The position numbers and the translations under genes are program-made. The notes beneath the pieces were generated by a model, which did not search any database, was not told the origin of the DNA, and worked only from the letters and a program-made list of their open reading frames with translations. A DNA stretch of 64,000 bases. Origin: Kitasatospora aureofaciens (GTDB lineage: Bacteria; Actinomycetota; Actinomycetes; Streptomycetales; Streptomycetaceae). The DNA lies in NCBI RefSeq assembly GCF_001188955.3, contig NZ_JPRF03000043.1:326515-390514 (forward strand). Reading direction: 5' to 3'. Below, in pieces: positions 42,043-50,145 of this stretch. Positions within the stretch are counted from its first letter, which is position 1. Every line of letters begins with the position of its first letter.

Positions 42043-42692
42043 GAGGAAGCTCCCTAGGGGTTGTACACGGTTCGGGTGGGACTCGCCGCTCGCCTGGTGG
42101 CGATCCGGACGGGCCGTCACCGGAACTGAGCGGACGTGAAACCGTGACCGTACCCGATGGCCCGGCAGCCCCGGGCCCCAGGTGTCAGCAGTTACCGCCG
42201 CAGCCCGACAGGTGGACGCCGAGCCGCGAACAAGGTCGGCCGCCGGGATCAGGCGAGACCGCGCTGTTCCGGGGCGTCTTCTCCAAGGACTCCCCGAAGC
42301 TGGGCCGGCCGAGGCTTCGGCTGATGACCGGACTTGCCCGCGGCCGGACCGAGCGCGACGTCGGCGGCCTGGACGGAACGCCCGGGCCGTTGGTGCCCGG
42401 CAGAGCGGCCGTTCCAGAGATGCGGTATTCGGGGCGGTCCCCGCAGCGTCGCCCGCGCGGGCGGCGTCGGGGGAAGTGGATTCGCGCTGTTCTGCCCGGC
42501 GGCGGCCTCCAGCCCCGCTGCCCCCACCGGTACGTCCCGTGCCCCGTCCTGGGGTTGCCGTCGAGGCAACCGGACCGTGGCGACCGATGTGCCGTCAGTT
42601 CGACACCGCCGGGCGCAGCCTGACCGCCGTGGCCTCCCCCGAGGCGGCACGTCACCTCCTGGACGGTCGGCCTGACGGCCCCCACCCACACC
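42043..42692. other. Gene-free interval
   Basis: About 650 bases with no supported gene on either strand. The end next to 42043 must carry the surface-protein promoter. I recognise no fragments here. Confidence 0.4.
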
Positions 42693-42712
42693 CCGTCCCC
42701 GCACGGGGACGG
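42693..42712 (-). terminator. Compact hairpin after the 42768-43265 gene
   Basis: Perfect 8-base arms CCGTCCCC and GGGGACGG with a GCAC loop, about 55 bases past the stop of the minus-strand hypothetical gene. Confidence 0.55.
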
Positions 42713-42767
42713 CGCCCGGGGCGGCGGCGAGACGGCATGGTGGGCGGCCGCGGTCGGAGCCCGGCCG

Positions 42768-43265
42768 TCAGGACAGCGGGCCGGCCAGCAGCCCGGCGGC
42801 CAGGTCGTGCAGTTCGGCCACCAATTCCTTCGTCAGCCCGCCGCGGTGCTCCTGTTGGTCCTCCGCGCGGTACAGCCATCCGCGGACCGGCCACAGTGGC
42901 GAGCCGGGGTCATCGGCGGAGCACAGCTCAAAGCCGATCCGCTCGGCCGCTGCCAGCGGATCGAGACGGCCGTCCACCAGGTCCCTGAGGCAGTACCGGG
43001 CAAGCGCCAGGTCGCGGCCCTCAAGGGTGGTGGGCAGCCGCAGCGCAGGCCAGAGTTCCTGCTCCACCTCGGCCAGCAGCCGGCGCGTCTCCAGGACCTC
43101 CCCGTCGGACAGCACGCCGAGCTCCCACAGACTCGGGGTGTCCGCCCCGCCGGCCAGCGCCGCCCAGGCAGCCTCCACCGCCTGGGCGACCGACTCCGGA
43201 CAACCGTCGGTACGTCGCTCCAGCAGCACCCGGCGCAACGGCTCCAGCGCCTCGTCCAACTCCAT
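42768..43265 (-). CDS. Hypothetical acidic alpha-helical protein
   Basis: 165 residues that I do not recognise. It is all-helical in appearance, rich in Leu, Ala, Glu and Arg (ELDEALEPLRRVLLERRTDG, VLETRRLLAEVEQELWPALR, LALARYCLRDLVDGRLDPLA) with no signal peptide or membrane helix. The second half resembles small immunity-like or DUF proteins with a WLYRAEDQQEHRG stretch. Codon use is typical of the host, supporting expression. No ribosome site precedes the ATG; GTTACG about ten bases upstream may be a -10 of a leaderless transcript. Confidence 0.72.
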   Translation of the reverse strand: MELDEALEPLRRVLLERRTDGCPESVAQAVEAAWAALAGGADTPSLWELGVLSDGEVLETRRLLAEVEQELWPALRLPTTLEGRDLALARYCLRDLVDGRLDPLAAAERIGFELCSADDPGSPLWPVRGWLYRAEDQQEHRGGLTKELVAELHDLAAGLLAGPLS

Positions 43266-43321
43266 CGCGCGAGCGTAACCACCCACTGCAGCCCGGAGCG
43301 ACACGTTTTGATCCGACGGCA

Positions 43322-43340
43322 GCCGGCGCCCTGCGCCGGC
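43322..43340. other. Perfect hairpin upstream of the hypothetical gene
   Basis: GCCGGCGC (43322-43329) and GCGCCGGC (43333-43340) around a three-base loop, about 57 bases upstream of the 43265 ATG. It may be a terminator for leftward transcription coming from the 43.7-45.6 kb operon. A run of nine C lies nearby at 43375-43383. Confidence 0.4.
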
Positions 43341-43484
43341 ACGGCATCGCCGCACACCCTCGCGGCAGCCTCCACCCCCCCCCGGCCACCGACCAGGATC
43401 CCCACCGACCACTGGACCCGCACCTTCCTCCCCGCCTGGCGCCACGGCCTCCTCGACTGCATCACGATGCCGGGTCCGCCGACG

Positions 43485-43662
43485 ATGACCAGTTCGCCGG
43501 GTCGGCCACCAGGGCGGCCAACTCGCCCTGCGTCCGCGCCGAAAGGGCGCTCTCCGCTCCGGCGTCGAGCTCCTCCGAGGTGCCGGCCGTCACCGCCGGC
43601 GAGCCGTAGGGCGTCTACGGCGCGGTCACGATCCCGTGTGACGCCCGCAGTTCGGGCAGATC
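43485..43662 (-). pseudogene. DUF1707-type domain remnant with frameshifts
   Basis: Reading the minus strand, LPELRASH is followed in a second frame by DRDRAVDALRLAGGDGR and then in a third by SEELDAGAESALSARTQGEL with AALVADPANW. Put together, this is the DUF1707 pattern (RASHxDRDRxVDxLRxAxGDGRLxxxELDxRxExALxARTxGELAALVADL), usually found at the N-terminus of small streptomycete membrane proteins. Two shifts and the absence of any membrane part show it is decayed. The rest of the interval 43266-43731 shows nothing else. Confidence 0.6.
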
Positions 43663-43731
43663 CCTCGACCGGGCGGCCACGCTAGCGAAGCAGAAGCAGG
43701 GGTCTTCCGTCGTGGGCACGGGAGAACCCGC

Positions 43732-44187
43732 TCAGGCCACGATCGCAGTCTGCAGCTCGAACCCGAGGGCGGTCAGGGCCTCCTCGGCGGCCTGCTGGTC
43801 CTGCTCGTAGCTGCCGCCGGAGATACCGAGTCCCCCGAGGCACCGGCCGTTCTCGACGATCGGGTAGCCGCCGCCGACCGCCATCAGGCGCGGGTGTGCG
43901 GCGAGCGGCGAGAGCCGCGGGTTGGCGAGGTGGTCGTTCCACGTGTGGGTGGGGGTCTGGAAGGAGGCCGCGGTCCAGGCCTTGTCGAGCGCGACCTCGG
44001 CCGTGAGGAAGAGCGCGTCGTCGGCGCGGTCGAACGCCTTCAGGTGTCCGCCCGGGTCGGTGACGGCGACGGCGGCCGTGAAACCGATCCGGGCAGCGGC
44101 GGTGTGCACCGCCGCGATGAGCGCGCCGGCGGCTGCTCGGGTGATCGTGGAGGCGGGGGCTGACTTCTGGAGGATGTCAGTGCTCAT
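43732..44187 (-). CDS. GlcG/HbpS-family protein
   Basis: 151 residues with the GlcG/HbpS fold signatures: a helix ALIAAVHTAAARIGFTAAVA, VAVTDPGGHLKAFDRADDAL, KAWTAASFQTPTHTW, and the glycine-rich end AVGGGYPIVENGRCLGGLGI with SGGSYEQDQQAAEEALTALG. HbpS is an octameric haem- and iron-responsive protein that can be exported in Streptomyces; other members are cofactor-binding proteins. No clear signal peptide here. AGGA nine bases before the ATG. It is the last gene of a three-gene minus-strand set with NIPSNAP and oxidoreductase genes, divergent from hxlR. Confidence 0.9.
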   Translation of the reverse strand: MSTDILQKSAPASTITRAAAGALIAAVHTAAARIGFTAAVAVTDPGGHLKAFDRADDALFLTAEVALDKAWTAASFQTPTHTWNDHLANPRLSPLAAHPRLMAVGGGYPIVENGRCLGGLGISGGSYEQDQQAAEEALTALGFELQTAIVA

Positions 44188-44243
44188 GGGAGGTTTCCTC
44201 AGGGACTGGGCGGTGTTGGTGACGCTGCGACGGCCGGGGCCGG

Positions 44244-44564
44244 TCACCGCAGCGGTGAGGCCGGGGTGGGGATCACGCGGGTGACGACGGACTTCTCCGG
44301 AATCAGAAGGCCGTGGACGACCGGACCGATCTCGTTCTTCCAGCGGTCGTGCTGGTAGACCGCCGCGTACAGGGCCTCGCTCTGGGCCTCGTCCTCGAAG
44401 CGGCGGATCCAGACGTAGCCGTCCTCGTCCTGGGCGTCGACGAAGGAGGCGGTCACGTCCATGCCCAGCGAGGCCTGGAACGGGATGACCACGTCCTCCA
44501 TGTAGCACACCCACTCCTCGCGGCGTCCGGCCCGGACCTGGTAGCGGCGGATCTCGTAGTACAC
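44244..44564 (-). CDS. NIPSNAP-family protein
   Basis: 106 residues beginning YYEIRRYQVRAGRREEWVCY, the NIPSNAP ferredoxin-like fold. Later segments DEDGYVWIRRFEDEAQSEAL, AAVYQHDRWKNEIGP and IPEKSVVTRVIPTP fit the family. Bacterial members are small dimeric alpha-beta-barrel proteins, some related to monooxygenase or dioxygenase folds, without a settled function. The GTG start has GGAG six bases upstream. It lies between the oxidoreductase and GlcG-like genes with short gaps, so co-transcription is likely. Confidence 0.88.
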   Translation of the reverse strand: MYYEIRRYQVRAGRREEWVCYMEDVVIPFQASLGMDVTASFVDAQDEDGYVWIRRFEDEAQSEALYAAVYQHDRWKNEIGPVVHGLLIPEKSVVTRVIPTPASPLR

Positions 44565-44593
44565 GGCCTGCTCCGAACTTCTTGTGGTGATGG

Positions 44594-45562
44594 TCAGTTG
44601 GTAACGGTCAGGACGAGCTTGCCGCGGGTGCGGCCGGCCTCGCCGCGGGCGTGGGCCGTACCGGCCTGCTCCAGTGGGAAGGTCTCCTCCACCTCGACAG
44701 CGACCTCGCCGGCGTCGATCAGGCCGGCGATCGCGGCCAGCGCCGTACCGTCCGGCTCCACCAGGAACGGGGTCACCCGCACGCCCGTCGCCTCAGCCGC
44801 CTGCGCCAGCTCCGCGGAGACGCCGGCCGGGATCGCGACCAGCAGGCCGCCGGGGCGCAGGACCTTCAGCGAGCGGGTGCTGGTCTGGTCGTGGGCGTCG
44901 CCCACGAGGTCGATGACGACGTCGACGCCCGCGACGGCGTCCTCGAAGCGGGTCGTGGTGTAGTCGATGCTCTCGCCGGCGCCGAGTTCCTTGAGCCAGG
45001 GGTGGCGGGCGGCGCTGGCGGTGGCGATCACGTGGGCGCCCAGGTGGCGGGCGAACTGGACCGCGAAGTGGCCGACGCCACCGGCGGCGGCGGTGATCAG
45101 GACACGCTGGCCGGCCTGCACCTGGGCGGTGTCGACCACGGCCTGCCAGGCCGTCAGCGCGGCCAGGGGTACGGCAGCGGCGTGCACGTGGTCGATGGTG
45201 GCCGGCTTGCGGGCCCACTGGCGGGCCGGGGCGGTCACGTACTCGGCGTAGGCATTGGCGACGCGCGGGAACCACGGCATTCCGTACACCTCGTCGCCGG
45301 CCTTCAGCGTGGTCACACCGAAGCCGACCTCCTCCACCACACCGGACACGTCCCAGCCGAGGGTGAACGGCGGCTCGCCCAGCAGGCCGGCCATGCCGGT
45401 GCCGCCGCGGGTCTTCCAGTCCACCGGGTTGATCCCGGCCGCGTGCACCCGCACCAGCACCTCGGTCGGCAGCGGCACCGGGCGCGGCACCCGCTCGATC
45501 CGCAGCACCTCCGGCCCGCCGAAACCGTCCTGGACCACCGCGCGCATCATGTTTGCGGACAT
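44594..45562 (-). CDS. NADP-dependent quinone-oxidoreductase-like MDR protein
   Basis: 322 residues of the zinc-free medium-chain dehydrogenase type: GroES-like domain (EVLVRVHAAGINPVDWKTRG, GWDVSGVVEEVG), Rossmann motif ITAAAGGVGHFAVQFARHLG, then a SIDYTTTRFEDAVAGVDVVI stretch and a C-terminal VEETFPLEQAGTAHARGEAG. No structural zinc cysteines are seen. Relatives reduce quinones or enones with NADPH. AGGAGATG before the ATG. Divergent from hxlR, whose product commonly controls such a neighbouring oxidoreductase in response to quinone or aldehyde stress. Confidence 0.93.
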   Translation of the reverse strand: MSANMMRAVVQDGFGGPEVLRIERVPRPVPLPTEVLVRVHAAGINPVDWKTRGGTGMAGLLGEPPFTLGWDVSGVVEEVGFGVTTLKAGDEVYGMPWFPRVANAYAEYVTAPARQWARKPATIDHVHAAAVPLAALTAWQAVVDTAQVQAGQRVLITAAAGGVGHFAVQFARHLGAHVIATASAARHPWLKELGAGESIDYTTTRFEDAVAGVDVVIDLVGDAHDQTSTRSLKVLRPGGLLVAIPAGVSAELAQAAEATGVRVTPFLVEPDGTALAAIAGLIDAGEVAVEVEETFPLEQAGTAHARGEAGRTRGKLVLTVTN

Positions 45563-45643
45563 GCGTCATCTCCTGAAAGAGCACTCTGCGGAGGGCCGTC
45601 GGCGGCCCTCCCTCGACGTCGGCGACGCTATCCCCGTGGGTAT

Positions 45644-45684
45644 GGTTACCTTCAAGGTCTAGTACTTCCCATCGGGAAGTAACC
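45644..45684. promoter_or_regulatory. Candidate HxlR operator in the divergent promoter
   Basis: ACTTCCC-atc-GGGAAGT (45664-45680) is a perfect inverted repeat, with outer arms GGTTAC (45644-45649) and GTAACC (45679-45684). It sits just upstream of the hxlR start and about 80 bases from the oxidoreductase ATG, where one site could control both. Confidence 0.6.
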
Positions 45685-45701
45685 TGGTGAGGATGGTGAT
45701 C

Positions 45702-46079
45702 ATGACGACCACATGCCCCAGCGGCCAGCACTCGCACCACGACGTCTACGCCGCCCAGTGCCCCTGCCGCGCCCTGCTGGACCTGCTCGCCAACAAATGG
45801 TCCGCCCTCGCCATCGGCGCCCTCGAAGACGGCCCCCAGCGCTTCGGCGAACTCCAGCGCAAGCTCCAGGGCGTCAGCCCCAAGGTGCTGACCCAGACCC
45901 TGCGCCGCCTGGAGGACTTCGGCATCCTCGACCGCACCGTCTACCCCGCCGTCCCGCTGCACGTCGAGTACTCCCTCACCGCGCTCGGCCGGAGCGCCGC
46001 GATCCCGCTCAACGCACTCCGCTCATGGGTCGAGGACAACATCGACCACGCCTACCGGCCGGAGCCGGTCGCGCCCTGA
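45702..46079 (+). CDS. HxlR-family transcriptional regulator
   Basis: 125 residues with the HxlR winged helix: CPCRALLDLLANKWSALAIG, ALEDGPQRFGELQRKLQGVS, PKVLTQTLRRLEDFGILDRT, then VEYSLTALGRSAAIPLNALR. The N-terminal Cys pair (QCPC) is often the redox- or electrophile-sensing site in this family. GAGG nine bases before ATG 45702 makes this start preferable to ATG 45693 or GTG 45687. It probably regulates the divergent oxidoreductase-NIPSNAP-GlcG operon through the palindromic site between them. Confidence 0.93.
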   Translation: MTTTCPSGQHSHHDVYAAQCPCRALLDLLANKWSALAIGALEDGPQRFGELQRKLQGVSPKVLTQTLRRLEDFGILDRTVYPAVPLHVEYSLTALGRSAAIPLNALRSWVEDNIDHAYRPEPVAP

Positions 46080-46127
46080 GGCCGTCACCTCCGTGCGCCA
46101 GAGCAGCGCCTCTCGTGCGGACCTTGC

Positions 46128-46161
46128 CCGAGGACCTGCGGGACACCAGCACGGTCCTCGG
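46128..46161 (+). terminator. Hairpin after hxlR
   Basis: Arms CCGAGGAC (46128-46135) and GTCCTCGG (46154-46161) with an 18-base loop, about 50 bases past the hxlR stop. The rest of the interval 46080-46402 shows no gene. Confidence 0.4.
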
Positions 46162-46402
46162 CGCTTCGGTGCCGACTCGGGAGCACGACGGCCCGGGCCC
46201 CGCGTGTGTGAGTACCCGGGCGTCGTCCCCGCCGGCTGTCGGAACGGGCAGTCCGTCAGCGGATGGCCCGGTGCCTCGGCCGAGGACCGCACATGAGATG
46301 GCTCGGACCGCAAATGCCGTGAATGGTCCTCGGGTCCCTGCCGCGACGGCGGCCACTCCTATGGTTGGTCGAAAGGCAGCCAAGGCGGTCCTGGAGGCAG
46401 CG

Positions 46403-47098
46403 GTGAGGGTCGTGTTCGTGCACGGGGCGTGCGTGCGGGACGGGTCGTGGTGGTGGCATCGCACTGCCGAGTTGCTGCGGGAGCGAGGGATGCGGAGCGT
46501 GGCGCCGGCGCTGCCGAGCTGTGGTGAGGCGGGCCTTCCCGGGGGCCGCGGCGGTCCGGGGCTTGCCGAGGACGTCGCGGCGGTGCGGCAGGTGCTGCTG
46601 GACGGCGATGAACCCACTGTTGTGGTCGCCCACAGCTACGGTGGCATCATCACTGCGGAAGCCGCCGCGGGCGTCGGGGCGGTCCGCCACCTGGTGCTGA
46701 TCTCCAGCTACCTGCCCGAGGTCGGGCAGAGCCTGTCGGACTTCGGGGACGGCAGCCCCGCCCCGTTCCTCGACGTCGACTCCGACGCCGGCACCTTCGG
46801 GGTTCGCTCCGGGCTACTCGTGGACACCTTCCTGCAGGACTGCGACCCCGAGATCCAGGCGCAGGCGGCGGACCACCTCGCCCGGCAGAGCGTGCAGGTG
46901 ACCGGGCAGCCGGTCCGGGCGGCCGCATGGCATCAGGTGCCCTCGACCTACCTCGTCTGCGCCCAGGACCGGGGCACCCCGCCACGCCTGCAGCGCGAGT
47001 TCGCCCGCCGAGCCAGCAGCGTTGTCGAACTCGACGCCGGCCACCACCCGTTCCTGTCCCAGCCCGACACAGTCCGGGACCTGCTGCTGAGCCTGTGA
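46403..47098 (+). CDS. Alpha/beta-hydrolase
   Basis: 231 residues of the alpha/beta-hydrolase fold: opening strand RVVFVHGACVRDGSWWWHRT (oxyanion HG), nucleophile elbow VVVAHSYGGIITAEAAAG with Ser near 83, the VPSTYLVCAQDRGTPP strand with the acid, and catalytic His in LDAGHHPFLSQPD. The shape is that of small streptomycete esterases/EstX-like hydrolases. GGAGG five bases before GTG 46403. Single gene; substrate unknown. Confidence 0.9.
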   Translation: MRVVFVHGACVRDGSWWWHRTAELLRERGMRSVAPALPSCGEAGLPGGRGGPGLAEDVAAVRQVLLDGDEPTVVVAHSYGGIITAEAAAGVGAVRHLVLISSYLPEVGQSLSDFGDGSPAPFLDVDSDAGTFGVRSGLLVDTFLQDCDPEIQAQAADHLARQSVQVTGQPVRAAAWHQVPSTYLVCAQDRGTPPRLQREFARRASSVVELDAGHHPFLSQPDTVRDLLLSL

Positions 47099-47125
47099 TT
47101 GGCAGCGACAAGATCGTTCACAGGG

Positions 47126-47312
47126 AGGACGGCGTAGTCGCCGCAGTGCGGGGGGCTGCTCACCGAGGGAACTGTGCGGTGGGACAGCGCCGTCAGCGGC
47201 GTCACCCCCCCTGGCGGACGGCACCTGTCGGCTGCTCTTCGGTGACGGCACCGCTGAGGACTTCGACCTGGTGGTCGGTGCCGACGGCGCCTGCACGGCC
47301 GCCCGGCGCCGA
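47126..47312 (+). pseudogene. Fragment of an FAD-dependent monooxygenase
   Basis: The stretch GLLTEGTVRWDSAVSGVTPP continues, after a frameshift, as LADGTCRLLFGDGTAEDFDL and VVGADGACTAARRRL. This is the middle of TetX/PHBH-type flavoprotein monooxygenases, with the VGADGA motif that binds FAD. The shift falls in a run of seven C at 47205-47211. Both the NAD/FAD N-terminus and the C-terminal half are absent. It may be a fragment of the original neighbour of the lysR gene. Confidence 0.6.
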
Positions 47313-48221
47313 CTACGACGACGCTCCACCCATGGCCAGCGCGGTTCGCGCCAGCCCGCGCAGCCAGGCGTGGGCGGGATCGGTGTCGTAGCGCTGATGC
47401 CACGACAGGTATACCGGTGCCGACGGCAGTTCGAGTGGCAGGGGGAGCACGACCAGGCCGAGGTCGGCGACGGCGGAGCGCGTGGTGGCTTCGGGGACGC
47501 TGATCAGGAGATCGGAGCCGCGCGCGAACTCCAGAGCGGCCGCTTCCGTGGGCGCGCTCGCCACCACGCGGCGGGTGAGGCCGAGCCGGGCGAGGGCGTC
47601 GTCGACGACATTGCCGAGGTTTCCACGTCGCGAGACGGTGACGTGCTCAGCGGCGGCGTACCGCTCTACGGTGACGGTCCGGCGGCGGGTGAGGGGGTGT
47701 CCCTGCCTCACGACGATGACGAGGCGGGTCTCGCCCACGTTCTCGGCACGGATGTCCGGTGCGCTCGGCCGGTTGGCGTTCGCCTCCAGATCGACCTCGG
47801 CGCGCCGCAGCTCGGGGGTGTCGATGCTCGATTCCGCGACGAAGCGCAATCGCACGCCCGGCGCTTCCTCATGCACGGCCGAGAGCAGTGCGGGGCCGCT
47901 CAAGGCAACCAGGGAATCGTGCCAGCGGAGTGTGAAGGTGCGCTCCAACGTTGCCAGATCGAGTTCACGGCTCGGCGCCAGCACTCCTTGGACCTGGTGC
48001 AGCAGCTCGTGCACCCGTTCCCGGACGGCGATCGCGTACGGCGTCGGGGTCATTGTCCGGCCGGTGCGCACCAGGATCTGGTCCCCGGTGGTGCGCCGGA
48101 TCCGGCCCAGGCTCCGGCTCATCGCGGGGGCGGTGACATGCAGGCGCGCGGCCGCCCCGGCCACACTGCCCTCCTCCAGCAGCGCGTCGAGCGCGGCCAG
48201 CAGATTCAAATCCAATTGCAT
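47313..48221 (-). CDS. LysR-family transcriptional regulator
   Basis: 302 residues. HTH at the N-terminus (LNLLAALDALLEEGSVAGAA, ARLHVTAPAMSRSLGRIRRT) and the periplasmic-binding-like effector domain after about 90 (FTLRWHDSLVALSGPALLSA, RLVIVVRQGHPLTRRRTVTV, LLISVPEATTRSAVADLGLV). A tetrameric regulator, normally acting on its divergent neighbour, here the IMPase-like and NAD(P)-binding genes. An extended inverted repeat covers its own start codon. Confidence 0.93.
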   Translation of the reverse strand: MQLDLNLLAALDALLEEGSVAGAAARLHVTAPAMSRSLGRIRRTTGDQILVRTGRTMTPTPYAIAVRERVHELLHQVQGVLAPSRELDLATLERTFTLRWHDSLVALSGPALLSAVHEEAPGVRLRFVAESSIDTPELRRAEVDLEANANRPSAPDIRAENVGETRLVIVVRQGHPLTRRRTVTVERYAAAEHVTVSRRGNLGNVVDDALARLGLTRRVVASAPTEAAALEFARGSDLLISVPEATTRSAVADLGLVVLPLPLELPSAPVYLSWHQRYDTDPAHAWLRGLARTALAMGGASS

Positions 48222-48257
48222 GTGAGTAATCCTAGGCGTGCTTTACATGCATTTGAA
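48205..48257. promoter_or_regulatory. Extended inverted repeat over the lysR start, candidate LysR site
   Basis: TTCAAAT (48205-48211) and ATTTGAA (48251-48257) enclose GCATGT (48218-48223) and ACATGC (48245-48250), giving a long interrupted palindrome in an A/T-richer patch. It overlaps the first codons of the minus-strand lysR gene and its upstream region, fitting autoregulation and control of the divergent genes. Confidence 0.5.
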
Positions 48258-48358
48258 GTTAATCAACGGGCTGGATACCTTCGAGACCAGCGCACCGAAC
48301 AGAGCGCACACTTCAGCCCGAACGGCCCCAACGCCCTTTACTCACAATGGAGTTCATC

Positions 48359-49177
48359 ATGCCCGAAACGCCTCGGACCACTGACGTCGCCACCTCCGAC
48401 GCGGACCTGCTGGACCAGACCGCGATCGCCGTGCGCGCGGCCGGCTCCGCGCTTCGCGAGCGCTTCGGCGAGGTGGTCCGCTACCAGAGCCGTGAAGAAC
48501 TGCTGCACGCGCTCGCCGTCAACGACGAGACGGCCCTCGACATCCTGGGCCCCCGCCTCACACGCCTGCGCCCGGACGCCGGCTGGGTGGAGGACGAACT
48601 GGACCGCGGGGCGCTGCCGCCCGGCGAGTGGTGGGTCGTGGATCCGGCCGAGGGCAACGTCAACCACCTGCACGCCCTGCCGGAGTGGGCGGTGACCGCC
48701 ACCCTCGTACGTGAGAACCAGCCGGTGCTCACCGCGGTCCACCTGCCGCTGACCGGCGAGACCTACACCGCGCTCGCCGGCGGGGGCGCCCACCTCGACG
48801 GCCGACCGCTGCGCGTCTCCCCCACCGCGGACCTCGGCCTGAGCATCGTGGCCACCAGCCAGGCCCGCCCCGACGAGGACGAGAAGGTCGTGCGGCGCGT
48901 CGGCTCCTCGATCACCGCGATGCTCTTCGACGCGCTCGTCGTCCGCACGGCCGTGCCCGCGACCCTGCACCTGACCAACGTGGCCGCCGGCCGGATCGAC
49001 GCCTTCTGGCAGTTCGCCGGTGCCCGCGCGGACCTGTTGCCCGGGGCGCTGCTCGTCACCGAGGCCGGCGGACAGGTCTCCGACGCCCAGGGCCGCCCCT
49101 GGACCCCGCAGAGCGAGAGCTTCCTGGCCGCCGCGCCCGGTGTCCACGCCACGGCCGTCGCCACGCTCTCCCGCTGA
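48359..49177 (+). CDS. Inositol-monophosphatase-family protein with altered metal motif
   Basis: 272 residues. The layout follows the inositol monophosphatase family: AVRAAGSALRERFGEVVRYQ, a GWVEDELDRGALPPGEWWVV stretch, then DPAEGNVNHLHALPEWAVTA in place of the usual WVIDPLDGTTNF, then LHLTNVAAGRIDAFWQFAGA and LPGALLVTEAGGQVSDAQGR at the C-terminus. The second metal Asp is Glu and the Thr is Asn, so activity or specificity may differ. Family members remove phosphate from inositol, sugar or nucleotide phosphates. GGAG six bases before ATG 48359. It is divergent from lysR and followed by a co-directional gene. Confidence 0.82.
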   Translation: MPETPRTTDVATSDADLLDQTAIAVRAAGSALRERFGEVVRYQSREELLHALAVNDETALDILGPRLTRLRPDAGWVEDELDRGALPPGEWWVVDPAEGNVNHLHALPEWAVTATLVRENQPVLTAVHLPLTGETYTALAGGGAHLDGRPLRVSPTADLGLSIVATSQARPDEDEKVVRRVGSSITAMLFDALVVRTAVPATLHLTNVAAGRIDAFWQFAGARADLLPGALLVTEAGGQVSDAQGRPWTPQSESFLAAAPGVHATAVATLSR

Positions 49178-49223
49178 CCGCGCACCACAAGCCACCCGCA
49201 CTCACGAAAAGGACCACCTCGCC

Positions 49224-49820
49224 ATGACCACGATCGCAGTCCTCGGAAACGGCCGTGTCGGCGGCAACCTGGCCACAGCCCTCACCCGGGCAGGGCATGA
49301 GCTGACCGTGGCGGACCGCGCGCCGGGCGCCGCCGCCGACGCCGCCCGGGCAGCCCGGATCGTCATCAACGCCACCCCGGGAGCCGGCTCGCTGGAGCGG
49401 CTCGCCGCCCTGCGCGAGGAACTGCGCGACAAGATCCTCGTCGACGTCTCCAACGCCACCACCGACGGACCGGACGGACTGCCCGCCGGCCTGATCTACC
49501 CCGGCTCGAGCCTCGCCGAGCAACTCCAGGACGCGCTCCCCGAAACCCGCGTCGTCAAGACCCTCAACACCATGCTCTTCCCGGTGATGACCGCGCCGGC
49601 CACTCTCACCCAGGCGCCAACCGCGTTCCTCTCCGGCGACGACCCGCAGGCCAAGCAGACCGTCGGTGAACTGCTCACCGACCTCGGCTGGCGCAAGGAG
49701 TGGATCACTGATCTCGGCCGGATCCAGACCGCCCGCGCCACGGAGGCCGCGATCCTCTTCGTCCCGCACGTCATCCGGTCCAGCGGATTCGCGCCCTTCG
49801 CGATCTCGATCGCCCGCTGA
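49224..49820 (+). CDS. NAD(P)-binding protein, F420-NADP reductase-like
   Basis: 198 residues of a Rossmann fold (MTTIAVLGNGRVGGNLATAL TRAGHEL) with RIVINATPGAGSL, DKILVDVSNATTDGP and VVKTLNTMLFPVM. It resembles the small NADPH-dependent F420 reductases and other predicted dinucleotide-binding proteins. The start has an AAAGGA site a little far upstream. It lies 46 bases after the IMPase-like gene and should share its transcript; the pair is likely controlled by the divergent LysR. Confidence 0.88.
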   Translation: MTTIAVLGNGRVGGNLATALTRAGHELTVADRAPGAAADAARAARIVINATPGAGSLERLAALREELRDKILVDVSNATTDGPDGLPAGLIYPGSSLAEQLQDALPETRVVKTLNTMLFPVMTAPATLTQAPTAFLSGDDPQAKQTVGELLTDLGWRKEWITDLGRIQTARATEAAILFVPHVIRSSGFAPFAISIAR

Positions 49821-49949
49821 CCCGTACCCCATGCACCGCCCCCGGCGGGCCCGCATCCAGACCTGGCACGACAGCGCGGCCAGGACCGGCGATCCAGCGA
49901 CGGACGGCGACCCATGGCCACCCTTCCCGGGGCCCTCGGTCTCGCACCG

Positions 49950-50064
49950 AGGTCGTCGGCGCGGAAGTCGTCACCGCGCTGCACGAGACCGGCTACGGCT
50001 CCCGCGACTTCGCCGTGCGCGTGCCGAGGGCAACCGCTGGTCCTTCGGACCCACCTCGGGCAGC
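49950..50064 (+). pseudogene. Glyoxalase/VOC-domain fragment with frameshift
   Basis: EVVGAEVVTALHETGYGSRD then FAVRV is followed, in another frame, by EGNRWSFGPTSGS. This is the C-terminal end of glyoxalase/bleomycin-resistance (VOC) proteins, where the motif reads GYGSRDFAVRDPEGNRWSFG. The N-terminal half is absent. No other gene is seen between 49821 and 50145. Confidence 0.55.
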
Positions 50065-50145
50065 ATCGTTGCGGCGCCGCGCAGCGAGGCCGGAGCTCTT
50101 TCCGGCAGGGCGCGTGGAGCGGGAGACGGTGGGAACACGCCCACC

